In this document: positions 1 to 8,877 of the stretch, piece by piece
Position numbering within the stretch: the first letter of the stretch is position 1
Layout: each line of letters starts with the position of its first letter
NCBI RefSeq assembly: GCF_900115175.1
Contig: NZ_FOYV01000001.1
Coordinates: forward strand, 124,001-188,000
Source: Marinobacter gudaonensis
GTDB taxonomy: Bacteria; Pseudomonadota; Gammaproteobacteria; Pseudomonadales; Oleiphilaceae
Reading direction: 5' to 3'
DNA length: 64,000 bases
Made by a program: the position numbers and the translations under genes
Notes under the pieces: model-generated
Databases searched by the model: none
Told to the model about the DNA's origin: nothing
The model's input: the letters and a program-made list of their open reading frames with translations, nothing else

Positions 1-834
1 CGGCGAGGACAGGAATTCCATCAGTTTGATGGCATTTTCCCGGTTCGGGGCGCTGTTTGTCAGAGAGATGCCGCTGATGTTGACGTGGGTGCCACGGCCC
101 TCGGCGTTCGGGAATACCAGGCGAACCTGTTCGGCGATCGGGCGCTGGCTCTCATCCTGCAGCATGTTGCCGTAGTAGTAGCTGTTACCGATGGCGACAT
201 CGCATACGCCCTCGGCAATGGCCTTGATCTGGTCACGATCGCCGCCCTGGGGTTTACGCGCCAGGTTGTCCTTCAGGCCCTCGAGCCATTGCTCGGTCTC
301 CGCCTCGCCGTGGTGGGCGATCATTGAGGAGAACAGGGCAATGTTGTACGGGTGCTTGCCGCTGCGGGTGCAGATGCGACCTTCCCATTTGTCGTCAGCC
401 AGTTGCTCGTAGGTGGTGATCGCGCCTTCTTCAACACGCTCCTTGGAGACGAAAATCAGACGTCCGCGGGTGGTCAGGGCGAACCATTTGCCTTCTGGGT
501 GGCGCAGGTTTTCCGGAATGTTCTCTTCCAGCACGTCGTTGTCCACCGGCTGAACCAGGTCGCGCTCAACGAGCTCGTTCAGGCGGGAGATGTCCACAGT
601 CATGACCACGTCTGCCGGGCTGTTGCGGCCTTCGCGCTCCAGGCGTTCAGCCAGACCCTGCTTGGCAAATACCACATTGGCCTTGATGCCGGTTTCCTGC
701 TCGAATGCATTGAGCAGGGGCTCAAGCAGGTATGCCTGACGGTAGGAGTAGATGTTTACCTCTCCCTCGGCGGAGGCTGTCAGGGGAAGGGCGCTCAGGG
801 CCATTGCGGCAGTAACTGCCAGTTTCATACGCAT
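1..834 (-). CDS. Iron(III) ABC transporter periplasmic binding protein (3' part outside window)
   Basis: This is the first 278 codons of a gene on the minus strand; its end lies before base 1. The product starts with a Sec signal peptide (residues 1-22, cleavage after TASA) followed by a type II periplasmic binding fold beginning EGEVNIYSYR. A run of three tyrosines at residues 219-221 (NSYYYGNM) matches the conserved iron-coordinating tyrosines of the FbpA/FutA/AfuA family, which hands ferric iron to an inner-membrane ABC permease. The start chosen is the first of two close ATGs (834 and 828); the second would give MKLAV. The promoter upstream overlaps a Fur-like box, in keeping with an iron-uptake role. 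Partner permease and ATPase genes are not in the window. Family assignment is firm; the exact substrate (free or chelated Fe3+) is inferred. Confidence 0.85.
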   Translation of the reverse strand, partial: MRMKLAVTAAMALSALPLTASAEGEVNIYSYRQAYLLEPLLNAFEQETGIKANVVFAKQGLAERLEREGRNSPADVVMTVDISRLNELVERDLVQPVDNDVLEENIPENLRHPEGKWFALTTRGRLIFVSKERVEEGAITTYEQLADDKWEGRICTRSGKHPYNIALFSSMIAHHGEAETEQWLEGLKDNLARKPQGGDRDQIKAIAEGVCDVAIGNSYYYGNMLQDESQRPIAEQVRLVFPNAEGRGTHVNISGISLTNSAPNRENAIKLMEFLSSP

Positions 835-901
835 AGTTTTGTCCTTTTCAGGGCGTTACGGTGTCTTTGGCCTGTATTGAATTGCACAGGCTGTTAAAAA
901 C

Positions 902-937
902 AGCAACTATTCTCATTTGTGTTACAGGTGTAGTCAA
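902..937 (-). promoter_or_regulatory. Sigma-70 promoter with overlapping Fur-like box for the iron-binding protein gene
   Basis: Reading the minus strand, TTGACT (937-932) and GAGAAT (914-909) are separated by 17 bases. The -10 lies inside ACAAATGAGAATAGTTGCT (920-902), which matches the 19-base Fur consensus at about 10 positions, including the core AATGAGAAT. Iron-replete Fur would block RNA polymerase here. The match was judged by eye. Confidence 0.5.
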
Positions 938-1021
938 TAACTCCTCTGGGATATTTTCAGCAAAATGGTGCTATGCTTCGGAAGATCATAAAAACTATGC
1001 AAAAAGTAGTGGGATCCATTG

Positions 1022-1300
1022 ATGTCCGGGACTGAGCGAAGAGAGCACATTCGCACTGCCATGAGTGCGAAAGTGAAAGTGGTGCATGGGGAGTTGGGCG
1101 AGTTTGTCTTCTCGACCCGTGACATTTCCGACGGCGGCGTCTTTGTTGTCGTCGATTCCGAGCCCTTTGCCCCGGAAATCGGTGACAGGGTGACGGTTCA
1201 GGTGCAGGGACTGCCAGTGCCAGCTCCGACATTGCAGATGGTCGTTGTCCGCAAAACCAATGACGGCTACGGACTGCAATTTGATGAAAATGGTGACTGA
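1022..1300 (+). CDS. Stand-alone PilZ domain protein
   Basis: A 92-residue protein made of a single PilZ domain, the family of cyclic-di-GMP receptors. The two binding motifs are visible: an arginine-rich start (RREHIR, near residues 6-11) and DISDGGVF in the middle, which fits the (D/N)xSxxG pattern. No other domain or signal peptide is present, so it should be a cytoplasmic adaptor that acts on a partner after binding the nucleotide. ATG at 1022 is preferred over the in-frame TTG at 1019. It stands between a divergent iron-binding gene and a lipoprotein gene and is probably its own unit. Which process it controls (motility, pili, exopolysaccharide) cannot be read from the sequence. Confidence 0.85.
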   Translation: MSGTERREHIRTAMSAKVKVVHGELGEFVFSTRDISDGGVFVVVDSEPFAPEIGDRVTVQVQGLPVPAPTLQMVVVRKTNDGYGLQFDENGD

Positions 1301-1373
1301 TAGGCGGATTGCCCCGGTTCTTCATGGATAATGACAAGCGTTTGTTACCGATGCCAGGGAATGCGCCCGTTCG

Positions 1374-2018
1374 ATGACTGTCCTCAGACCAACCCGCCTT
1401 AAATCTGAAAAAACCGGGGCCAGACGACCGTCAGCTAGCTTCCTGGCCAGGCCGCTGGCTGCATGCCTGGTGCTGTTGTCAGTGTCCGGATGTGCCAGTT
1501 ACTACTCCCATTTTGCTATGTTTCCGGCTGCCAACTCCTCTGGCGAACCCAGGCAGGTTCGCCTTTCCTGGCAGACCGCCGAGTATCCGGACTGGTGGTT
1601 CCTCGGGAACCGGGCAACCTCGGTCAAGCTGGAGACCCAGTGCAGTGACAGGGTGTGGCGCCTGAGGGACGGGGATGACGATCAGGCCGGGCAGTGTGCT
1701 ACCGGCATCCGCGCTTGTGGAGAGAAGGGGCAGGACCTCGTAGCCGCCACCGGTCAACCGGCAACGCCCGGGTTCCGATGCATGGCCATCAATCCCCAGG
1801 ATCCCGCCGCTCGCATTGCCGGGGTAGGCAGTAAGCTGGAACTTCTGGTGTCCTGTGAGCCTGCGGTGGTCGCTGAAGGGCAGGGTGATGACGCCCGCAA
1901 TCTGGATTACCTCCGGGCCTCAGCAGTGCCCTATACCGTCTATGTGCGCAAGGCTCCGCGAGGGTCCCTGATTGCAAAGCCGCCCCGCTTTGACGACTCC
2001 GTATGTGACGCAGAGTGA
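1374..2018 (+). CDS. Hypothetical lipoprotein
   Basis: A 214-residue protein with a long basic N-terminus, a hydrophobic segment and a lipobox ending LSVSGC (Cys40), so it is predicted to be lipidated and anchored in the envelope. The mature part begins ASYYSHFAMF and holds several further cysteines (near CSDRVW, GQCATG, RACGEK, FRCMA, SCEPA, SVCDAE), which could form disulfides in the periplasm. I do not recognise a family. A start downstream of the ATG at 1374 is possible, because 39 residues before the lipid cysteine is long and no good Shine-Dalgarno precedes this ATG. It is flanked by the PilZ gene and the HD-GYP-type gene on the same strand, with gaps that suggest separate expression. 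Confidence 0.6.
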   Translation: MTVLRPTRLKSEKTGARRPSASFLARPLAACLVLLSVSGCASYYSHFAMFPAANSSGEPRQVRLSWQTAEYPDWWFLGNRATSVKLETQCSDRVWRLRDGDDDQAGQCATGIRACGEKGQDLVAATGQPATPGFRCMAINPQDPAARIAGVGSKLELLVSCEPAVVAEGQGDDARNLDYLRASAVPYTVYVRKAPRGSLIAKPPRFDDSVCDAE

Positions 2019-2195
2019 CACTTTCTGACGTTCCAGTGTGACGGTCATCACATTGCTACACTTTGTTGCCTCCTGAATATTAGCGTTACCTTTTGTGGCC
2101 TTTGGGTTACTCCTCGATACGAATTTGTAATTGTGTCTTCCGGGCGTTGAGTCAGAATGGTAGCCATCGAAACGTCTATATCGTGAGGTGGTCCC

Positions 2196-3500
2196 GTGGG
2201 TGTCCAACAAAAGAAAGTGGCGGTACATGATCTGGAAGTTGGCATGTTCGTGTCCGATCTGGACAGGCCTTGGCACCAGACGCCTTTCCCGATCCAGGGC
2301 TTTCACATCCGCTCCCAGGACGATATCCGTGCACTCGTATCCCACTGCAAGTGGGTGATGATCGACGTCGCCGAGATTCGCGAATCGCGGGCTGTGAAGG
2401 GCAACAGCAAACCGGTATTCGGTCGTGCGGCTGGCAGGCGCGGTGGGCGTGAGCAACTGCAGCTGCCGCCCCTTAGCATTCGGGAGCCGGTAACCTACGA
2501 GACGGTTACGACGCTCAAGAAGGAACTTAAGACGTCCAAACGCCTTCTGGATGACGTGGAAGACGCGTTGGGTCAGCTGTTCGACACCCTGCGATCCGAA
2601 GGCGTGCCCGACTTGCGGCCGATTGCCACGATTACCAGCAAGATGGTGAGCAGTGTCATCCGGCAACCGGACGCCTTGCTGTGGCTGAGCCGCACCCGGG
2701 CCCATGACAGCTATCTGTACCGGCACGCCCTCAATACTGCCGTTTGGGCGTTGGTGTGCGGGCGTCACCTTGGCCTGAACGAAGGGCTTTTGAATCATCT
2801 GGGCCTTGGCTGCCTGCTGTCTCAGGTGGGAAAAACCAGCCTGCCCGCGGACATGCTCGCCCGGGAAGGGCAGTTGAACGCCGAGGAGTACACAACCTAC
2901 CGGGGTTACATCAACCGGGGTGTTGCCATGCTGCAGGACAGCGGGCTCTCACGCGCGGTACTGAGTGTGGTTCAGTGCCATCGGGAGCGCCATAACGGCT
3001 CGGGTTTCCCCGAGGGTATTCGGGGTGACCGGATTCCTCTGCTGGCCAAAGTGGCTGGTATTTCAGAGTTCTTCGAGTCGCTGATTGCCCCCCGCAAGCA
3101 TTCCGAGCCGCTCACCCCTGCCAAGGCGGTGACTCTCCTGTACGAGATGCGCAATATAGAGTTTCAGGAAGATCTGGTGGAGAACTTCATCCAGGCGATT
3201 GGTATCTACCCAACGGGGAGTCTGGTCGAGCTGACGGACGGTCAGAGGGGAATCGTGGTTTCGCACTCTCCGGAGCGCCGGCTCTGGCCCCGGGTGATGG
3301 TGATGACAGACGCCGAGGCACGGCCCCTGAAAACCGCGAAGATCATCGATCTGGCGCGCTACAACGAGGACCGCGACGCAGCCGAAGCGGTCCAGATCCG
3401 TGAATGTCTGCCCCATGGCACCGAGGGAATGGACCCGGCCATGTACGATGTAACCGGCGTTGAATCGCGCTGGGGCCTGGGACGACTGATTAACGGATAA
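2196..3500 (+). CDS. HD-GYP-type protein with N-terminal DUF3391, catalytic residues replaced
   Basis: A 434-residue protein. Residues 1-135 form the DUF3391 region (KVAVHDLEVGMFVSDLDRPW) that usually precedes HD-GYP domains; residues about 165-350 form the HD-GYP fold. In active cyclic-di-GMP phosphodiesterases the metal motif reads LLHDIGK; here it is LLSQVGK (Ser209-Gln210 replace His-Asp). The signature HHERxDGSGYP reads CHRERHNGSGFP (residues 261-272), and the usual DxYDAL segment reads SEFFESL. His177 in YRHALN remains. The fold is kept but the enzyme is likely inactive, perhaps a binding or scaffold protein. The start is GTG with a strong Shine-Dalgarno (GTGAGGTGG) just upstream. Its 3' end overlaps the convergent lipoprotein gene by 11 bases. 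Confidence 0.8.
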   Translation: MGVQQKKVAVHDLEVGMFVSDLDRPWHQTPFPIQGFHIRSQDDIRALVSHCKWVMIDVAEIRESRAVKGNSKPVFGRAAGRRGGREQLQLPPLSIREPVTYETVTTLKKELKTSKRLLDDVEDALGQLFDTLRSEGVPDLRPIATITSKMVSSVIRQPDALLWLSRTRAHDSYLYRHALNTAVWALVCGRHLGLNEGLLNHLGLGCLLSQVGKTSLPADMLAREGQLNAEEYTTYRGYINRGVAMLQDSGLSRAVLSVVQCHRERHNGSGFPEGIRGDRIPLLAKVAGISEFFESLIAPRKHSEPLTPAKAVTLLYEMRNIEFQEDLVENFIQAIGIYPTGSLVELTDGQRGIVVSHSPERRLWPRVMVMTDAEARPLKTAKIIDLARYNEDRDAAEAVQIRECLPHGTEGMDPAMYDVTGVESRWGLGRLING

Positions 3501-4611
3501 GCACCCGCAGCTGTTTGCGGACCCACCGATAGGTGTCCTCCGGGCGGAAGCTCAGCAGGAGTTCTGATTCTCCGCCCGCAGGACCCGCAACAAAGTACTC
3601 CACCTCGCCGCTTTGCCAGTTTGTCGCATGTATCTGAACATCCTGGGGGCGGGTGCTGATGGCCTCCAGCTCGGCAAGGGCCAGGTCACCACCGATCTTC
3701 CGGATGGCCACGGACTTAATGGCGGTATCACCCGCCGGAACACTGGCCACTTCCTCATCCAGATAGTAACGATTCGCCACTGCCGTAGTGATCGCTTTCA
3801 GTTCCCGCGAGAGGTAGGTTTTCACAGCTTCGTTGTCTATCTCTGTCACTGTACGCACGGACTCCAGGATGCGGGAACGGAGAGCAGCGAGATCCTCGCT
3901 GTAGACCACGTCCGGGTCGATGGCGTTTTCATCCAGCGGTCGTGACGGCGCGTTGTCAATTTCTTCGAGGGTAGGGGGCGGCTGACACAGCGGATCGTCT
4001 TCCGGGTAGAAGCAGATCTCGGCCAGCAGCTGATTGGCCGGGGACACGTTCGATCCCTCGGCGGTAAACTCCGCTTCACTGACGTTGAAGTCGATGGGCG
4101 AGCTCAGGCCCGGCAGGGCCGCGTTGAGCTGCCTGATCACCCGCTCGCGGATTTCGATACCCTCGCCCTCGCCGATGTTCTCGGTCCAGTTCAGGGCGAT
4201 GAGCAATCGAGAGAGGTTATTCAGCGGGACGTTTTGCAGCAACTGCTGCTCCCTAAGCGTGTGGGTGCTCAATCCCTCGCTGTCGACCAGGGGTGCCTGC
4301 AGCGCTGTTCGCACCTCCGGAAAAAATTCGAGAAAGGTGACGTATTGGCCGGCGGGTATTCCCTGCGCCAACGACAGATCGCCTACGCGGAATTCAACGG
4401 TTTCGCCCGGGTAGTAGCGGAATTCGCCGCTGTCTGTGGTAGTGCCGGACTGGCTGGCAGTCTGGTAGCCCAGGCCACTGACGCCATTGAAATTCAGCCG
4501 GCCGGCGAGGGTGTCGTCGGCAGCGGAGCCGCCGCTGTCGTCAAAACAGCCAGCCAATACCAGGGTGCCTACCAGGGTCAAGGTCAGTTGGAAGCGGTGA
4601 ACGGATCTCAT
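3490..4611 (-). CDS. Hypothetical lipoprotein with a GYxT...G.F.Y.pG motif
   Basis: From the ATG at 4611 the product has 373 residues. It has a typical lipoprotein signal ending LVLAGC, then a Gly/Ser/Asp-rich stretch. Just after it comes a segment of the form GLGYQT...T.SGEFRYYPGETVEFRVGD, a pattern I associate with large secreted or surface lipoproteins of marine gammaproteobacteria. The remainder is acidic and contains two cysteines (CFYPEDDPLC). No enzyme motif is visible. An in-frame GTG at 4641 would add 10 residues, and GAGGG lies between the two starts (15 bases before the ATG). It is a single gene, convergent with the HD-GYP-type gene. Function unknown; outer-membrane or periplasmic location is inferred. 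Confidence 0.65.
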   Translation of the reverse strand: MRSVHRFQLTLTLVGTLVLAGCFDDSGGSAADDTLAGRLNFNGVSGLGYQTASQSGTTTDSGEFRYYPGETVEFRVGDLSLAQGIPAGQYVTFLEFFPEVRTALQAPLVDSEGLSTHTLREQQLLQNVPLNNLSRLLIALNWTENIGEGEGIEIRERVIRQLNAALPGLSSPIDFNVSEAEFTAEGSNVSPANQLLAEICFYPEDDPLCQPPPTLEEIDNAPSRPLDENAIDPDVVYSEDLAALRSRILESVRTVTEIDNEAVKTYLSRELKAITTAVANRYYLDEEVASVPAGDTAIKSVAIRKIGGDLALAELEAISTRPQDVQIHATNWQSGEVEYFVAGPAGGESELLLSFRPEDTYRWVRKQLRVLIR

Positions 4612-4879
4612 GGTGTGTCGTACATTCCCTCGTTTCAGCACGCCTGAACCGGTTTGCGGCGTCTTTTGTAAGTTGTTGTAACCGCATTATAGGGACGGGT
4701 ATTGCCTCATATCGGGATTCCTGTCGCAGTTTCCATGATTGATCCGCAAGCGGGGCGAGCCCGAAGCTCTCGGCTCCAGCCCCTTGAAATTGCGGGGACA
4801 GTCACAATAAATAGCATTCTAAATTCCGGCAGAGCGCCAGGCCGACTGGCCCCTGCCCACCGCAGGATCGGAATCGTCT

Positions 4880-5830
4880 ATGACCAATGCACTGGAAATT
4901 GAGGGCCTGACCAAGGCCTATGGCGATGGCTTCCAGGCCCTGAAGGGGATTGATCTGAACGTCGCCGAGGGCGACTTTTTTGCGTTGCTTGGCCCCAATG
5001 GCGCGGGTAAATCCACCACCCTGGGTATTGTCTGTTCACTGGTGAACAAAACCGGGGGCAAGGTCCGGGTGTTCGGCAAGGACATTGATACCCATCTTTC
5101 CGATGCCAAGCTGAACCTCGGTGTGGTGCCGCAGGAGTTCAACTTCAACCAGTTCGAGAAGGTGTTCGACATTGTGACTACCCAGGCGGGTTACTATGGT
5201 ATACCGCTCAAGCAGGCATCGGTGTCGGCGGAGAAATACCTGAAGAAGCTGGGCTTGTGGGAGAAGCGGAATACGCCGGCGCGCATGTTGTCCGGTGGCA
5301 TGAAGCGGCGCCTGATGATTGCCCGCGCCCTGGTGCACGAACCCAGGCTGCTGATCCTGGACGAACCCACCGCCGGTGTTGATATCGAGCTGCGCCGGTC
5401 GATGTGGACCTTCCTGGAAGAGATCAACCGCCAGGGCACCACCATTATCCTGACCACGCACTACCTTGAGGAGGCGGAAGCGCTTTGCCGCAACATCGCC
5501 ATCATCGACCACGGACGTATCCTCAAGCACACCAGCAAACGGGCGCTGCTGCAGCAGCTTAGCCTGGAGACCTTTGTGCTCGATACCGAAGAGCCGCTGG
5601 ATACCGCTCCGGAATTGTCCGGATTTGCCACCCGCCTGGACGACGAGGGCGCGCTGGAAGTAGACGTGGAGAAAGGGCAGGGCTTGAACCAGGTATTCGT
5701 GCAGCTTGAGCAACTGGGCATCAAGGTGGTGAGCATGCGCACCAAGGCCAACCGGCTGGAGGAGCTCTTCATCCGCATGGTGGAGGAGAACGCGGCGGAG
5801 AGTCGCAAGGCCATGGAGGGCGCCGCATGA
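4880..5830 (+). CDS. yadG: ABC exporter ATP-binding protein, YadG family
   Basis: A 316-residue ABC ATPase. Walker A is GPNGAGKST (residues 38-46), the signature is LSGGM (137-141), Walker B is LLILDEPTAG (157-166), and the switch histidine sits in TTHYLEEAE. The roughly 80-residue C-terminal extension after the ATPase core is typical of the YadG/CcmA-like drug and polysaccharide exporter group. It ends in ATGA, overlapping the permease start, so the two are translationally coupled and should form a dimer of ATPase and ABC2 permease. Substrate unknown. The 268 bases upstream hold no other gene. Confidence 0.88.
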   Translation: MTNALEIEGLTKAYGDGFQALKGIDLNVAEGDFFALLGPNGAGKSTTLGIVCSLVNKTGGKVRVFGKDIDTHLSDAKLNLGVVPQEFNFNQFEKVFDIVTTQAGYYGIPLKQASVSAEKYLKKLGLWEKRNTPARMLSGGMKRRLMIARALVHEPRLLILDEPTAGVDIELRRSMWTFLEEINRQGTTIILTTHYLEEAEALCRNIAIIDHGRILKHTSKRALLQQLSLETFVLDTEEPLDTAPELSGFATRLDDEGALEVDVEKGQGLNQVFVQLEQLGIKVVSMRTKANRLEELFIRMVEENAAESRKAMEGAA

Positions 5831-6600
5831 GCCCACAGGCCATATTGACTGCCTTCAGTACGATCGTGGTTCGTGAAATTCGCCGGTTTACCCGCATCTG
5901 GGCCCAGACCCTGTTGCCGCCGGCGGTGACCATGACGCTCTACTTTATCATCTTCGGCAACCTGATCGGTTCGCGCATCGGTGAGATGGGCGGGTTCGAC
6001 TATATGGCGTTTATCGTCCCGGGGCTGATCATGATGGCGGTGATCACCAATTCCTACTCGAACGTGGTGTCTTCGTTCTTTTCGATGAAGTTTCAGCGCA
6101 GTATCGAGGAGCTGTTGGTGTCGCCGGTGCCTAACTGGGTGATCCTGGCTGGCTATGTGACTGGCGGCATGGCGCGCGGGCTCGGTATTGGCCTGATCGT
6201 GACCCTGCTGTCCCTGGCATTCACGCGGTTATCCATTCACAGCGTTCCAATGATGGTGTTGACGGTATTCCTTACCTCGGCGCTGTTTTCTCTGGGCGGT
6301 TTCATCAACGCGATGCTGGCCACCAAGTTCGATGATATCTCCATCGTGCCGACCTTTGTGCTTACGCCGCTGACCTATCTCGGTGGCGTGTTCTACAGCA
6401 TCGATATGCTGCCGGCGTTCTGGCAGGGGGTTTCCATGGCGAATCCGATCCTGTACATGGTCAACGGGTTCCGTTATGGCATCCTTGGTGTCTCGGACGT
6501 CAATCCCTTCGTTTCTCTTGGTATGATTCTGGTGTTCATTGCCATCCTGGCCTTCATTTCCCTGAAGATGCTGGCGCGTGGCAAGGGTATTCGCCACTGA
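5827..6600 (+). CDS. yadH: ABC exporter permease, YadH family (ABC2 type)
   Basis: A 257-residue inner-membrane protein with about six hydrophobic segments, matching the ABC2 permease fold. It contains the family stretch LGGVFYSIDMLPAFWQGVS near residue 195, followed by NPILYMVNGFRYG. Its first codon overlaps the stop of the ATPase gene, so the pair is one operon and one transporter. queF follows after 14 bases and may be co-transcribed. The substrate cannot be inferred from sequence. Confidence 0.87.
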   Translation: MSPQAILTAFSTIVVREIRRFTRIWAQTLLPPAVTMTLYFIIFGNLIGSRIGEMGGFDYMAFIVPGLIMMAVITNSYSNVVSSFFSMKFQRSIEELLVSPVPNWVILAGYVTGGMARGLGIGLIVTLLSLAFTRLSIHSVPMMVLTVFLTSALFSLGGFINAMLATKFDDISIVPTFVLTPLTYLGGVFYSIDMLPAFWQGVSMANPILYMVNGFRYGILGVSDVNPFVSLGMILVFIAILAFISLKMLARGKGIRH

Positions 6601-6614
6601 CCTCAGGACCTTCT

Positions 6615-7433
6615 ATGGCACTTAATGATGCGCCGCTTGGCAAGACAAGCGATTATCCGGACAGGTATGACCCGGGCCTGCTGTTTCCCGTTGCCAGGGA
6701 AGAAAACCGTCGGCGGCTCGGTCTTGAGGATGGTCGCTGGCCCTGGTTTGGCGAGGATCTCTGGCAGGCCTGGGAAGTGTCCTGGCTTCGCCCCGGCGGC
6801 GTACCCGAGGTAGCCTGGGCAGAGCTGGTGTTCCCGGCCGCATCGCCGGCCATTATCGAATCCAAATCCCTGAAGCTGTACCTGAACTCCCTCAACCAGG
6901 CGGTTTATTCCAGCCGGGAGCAGGTGGCCGAGGTGATTGCGCAGGATCTTTCCAGTGCCTGTGGCGGGTCGGTGCAGGTGCGCCTGCACAGCGTTGATGA
7001 GTCCGGGGAGGCCATCGGCCGCCCGGCGGGGTTCGAGCTGGTTGATGACGAGCCGGTGACCGAGCCGGTCTACGAGTACTCGCCTGATTCGCTGTCTGCT
7101 GGCGGTACCGTCGTTACCGAGCAACTGTGCTCGCATTTATTGAAAAGCAACTGCCCGGTGACCGGCCAACCGGACTGGGCCACGTTGCTGGTCAGCTATA
7201 CCGGGCCGCGGATCGACCGGGCGGGCCTGCTGCGTTATGTGGTCAGTTTCCGTCAGAAGCAGGATTTCCACGAACACTGCGTGGAGACCGTGTTCACGGA
7301 CATCATGGCCCGGTGCCGGCCGGAATCTCTGACGGTGTGCGCCCGTTATACCCGGCGCGGGGGGCTGGACATCAATCCATGGCGCAGTACCGAAACGGGG
7401 CAGGATGCCGGACCACGACTGATCCGGCAGTAA
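6615..7433 (+). CDS. queF: NADPH-dependent 7-cyano-7-deazaguanine reductase
   Basis: QueF reduces preQ0 to preQ1, the last free-base step of queuosine synthesis; Tgt (22.7 kb) then inserts preQ1 into tRNA and QueA (21.7 kb) modifies it. The protein has 272 residues, the length of the bimodular YqcD-type enzyme. Visible are the QueF motif IESKSLKLYLNS (residues 81-92) in the N-terminal half and the nucleophilic Cys180 in KSNCPVTGQPDW with Asp187. It lies 14 bases after the yadH gene on the same strand. Nothing unusual. Confidence 0.93.
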   Translation: MALNDAPLGKTSDYPDRYDPGLLFPVAREENRRRLGLEDGRWPWFGEDLWQAWEVSWLRPGGVPEVAWAELVFPAASPAIIESKSLKLYLNSLNQAVYSSREQVAEVIAQDLSSACGGSVQVRLHSVDESGEAIGRPAGFELVDDEPVTEPVYEYSPDSLSAGGTVVTEQLCSHLLKSNCPVTGQPDWATLLVSYTGPRIDRAGLLRYVVSFRQKQDFHEHCVETVFTDIMARCRPESLTVCARYTRRGGLDINPWRSTETGQDAGPRLIRQ

Positions 7434-7436
7434 GGG

Positions 7437-8876
7437 TCAGGAAAGGTCTTCCTCGCGCCGCAGGCGATCTGCGGCGTCTTCCAGTGCCGAGAGGATGCAC
7501 TGGCGTTCTTTCTCGGTCACCTTGTCGGAATCCAGGTACATGGCAAAGCCACTGTGCTCGTGCTCCAGGAAGCTCCGGTGGGGACCCATGTCGCGCCGGA
7601 AGTCGACCACCTCATAGATAGGTACCGGCTTGCCGAAGCCCTTCACGGTGATTTCGCCCTTGTCCCGGCACATGATCTTGTCCTTGATCAGGGAGAAGGT
7701 TTCGTAGGAAACGAGGATTTCGCCCGGCTGGGCCAGTGACTCCAGGCGGCTGGCCAGGTTCACTTCCTTGCCGATAATGGTGTAGTCCATGCGGTTTTCG
7801 GCGCCGAAATTGCCCACGGTGGTATAGCCGGTGCTGATGCCCATGCGAATTTCCAGGGGCGTCTTGATGCCCTGGCTGCGCCACTTCTGGCGCATGATCT
7901 TCATGTGCTTGCGCATTTCAATGGCCATGGATACACACGCAAAGGCGTCTTCCCGCTGCCCACGGCTGGTAGGGTCACCGAAGAACACCATGATGGAATC
8001 GCCGACGAACTTGTCGATGGTGCCGCCGTATTTGAGGGCCACTTCCGACATTTCGTTGAAGTAGTGGTTCAGCAGCTCGGTGAGCGCCTCTGGCTCCATC
8101 TCTTCCGAGAGCTCGGTAAAGCCCTTGATGTCCGAGAAGAACACGGCGAGCTTCTTGCGCTGGGTTTCCAGGCGCACATCGCGCTCACCGGTGAAGATGG
8201 ACTGCCAGACCTGGGGCGACAGGTATTTGGAAAGCTTGTGGGAGAGGGCGATGGACTGTTCCCGCTGGTTCTGGATCTGGGTTTTGGCCAGCATCAGGGC
8301 CCGTGCCTGCTGATGCGAATAGTAGGCGGTAACGCAGATGTACAGGCCGGTGGACAGGATCGAGACGATGCTGGTCAGCAGCGGCGAGTGGGGACCCGGG
8401 GCCGGGCCAAGAATCGCCACGGATACTGCAATGGCGGCGATCATGAACATGGTGCCCAGGAACCATTGCCGCATGCCGCCCACGATCAGGCAACTGAACA
8501 TGAGCATCAATGCAACGGCCAGGGAGGGTATGACAATCAGGCCGATGCACCCGATAAAACCGCCACCGATCACGCAATCGACTATCAGCATTTTCTGCCG
8601 GATGCGTGGTGAGTTGCGCAGAAACGTCCGTCGTGTCAGGGCGTGGGCAATGTGTGGCCAGGTGAGGGCACCGGCAACCAGCCAGAGCAGCCAGAAATCG
8701 AAGGCATTCTGCAGTACCCCCGTGACGATGATCGCCGCCGTGGACGTGTATGCGAGAATCCGGCCGTTGTAATCGGGCATGGGCGGAATGGCCACCGGGT
8801 TCCCGGCGCCTTCAATGGCCATCGCCCGGCCAGCGGAGCTGCTGGCGTTGCGCAAATCAGGCGGCGCGCTCATCAT
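7437..8876 (-). CDS. cyaB: Membrane class III adenylate cyclase, CyaB-like (MASE2 plus cyclase domain)
   Basis: A 479-residue protein with about six hydrophobic segments in residues 38-190 (MASE2-like sensor region), a short linker helix and a class III nucleotide cyclase domain (about 235-430). All catalytic positions are present: metal aspartates Asp249 (FFSDIKGF) and Asp293 (VGDSIMVFFGD), adenine-selecting Lys289 and Asp364, and transition-state Asn373 and Arg377 (NLASR). Lys/Asp at the purine positions argue for cAMP rather than cGMP. The layout matches CyaB of Pseudomonas aeruginosa, which feeds the Vfr cAMP pathway. The gene lies one base from the Mpo1-like gene upstream, so the two are probably one operon. 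Confidence 0.82.
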   Translation of the reverse strand: MMSAPPDLRNASSSAGRAMAIEGAGNPVAIPPMPDYNGRILAYTSTAAIIVTGVLQNAFDFWLLWLVAGALTWPHIAHALTRRTFLRNSPRIRQKMLIVDCVIGGGFIGCIGLIVIPSLAVALMLMFSCLIVGGMRQWFLGTMFMIAAIAVSVAILGPAPGPHSPLLTSIVSILSTGLYICVTAYYSHQQARALMLAKTQIQNQREQSIALSHKLSKYLSPQVWQSIFTGERDVRLETQRKKLAVFFSDIKGFTELSEEMEPEALTELLNHYFNEMSEVALKYGGTIDKFVGDSIMVFFGDPTSRGQREDAFACVSMAIEMRKHMKIMRQKWRSQGIKTPLEIRMGISTGYTTVGNFGAENRMDYTIIGKEVNLASRLESLAQPGEILVSYETFSLIKDKIMCRDKGEITVKGFGKPVPIYEVVDFRRDMGPHRSFLEHEHSGFAMYLDSDKVTEKERQCILSALEDAADRLRREEDLS

Positions 8877-8877
8877 T

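Noticed and set aside
2019..2195. A possible regulatory RNA in the gap before the HD-GYP-type gene
   Set aside because: Only a five-base inverted repeat (ACACT/AGTGT) is visible, too weak to support a structured element.
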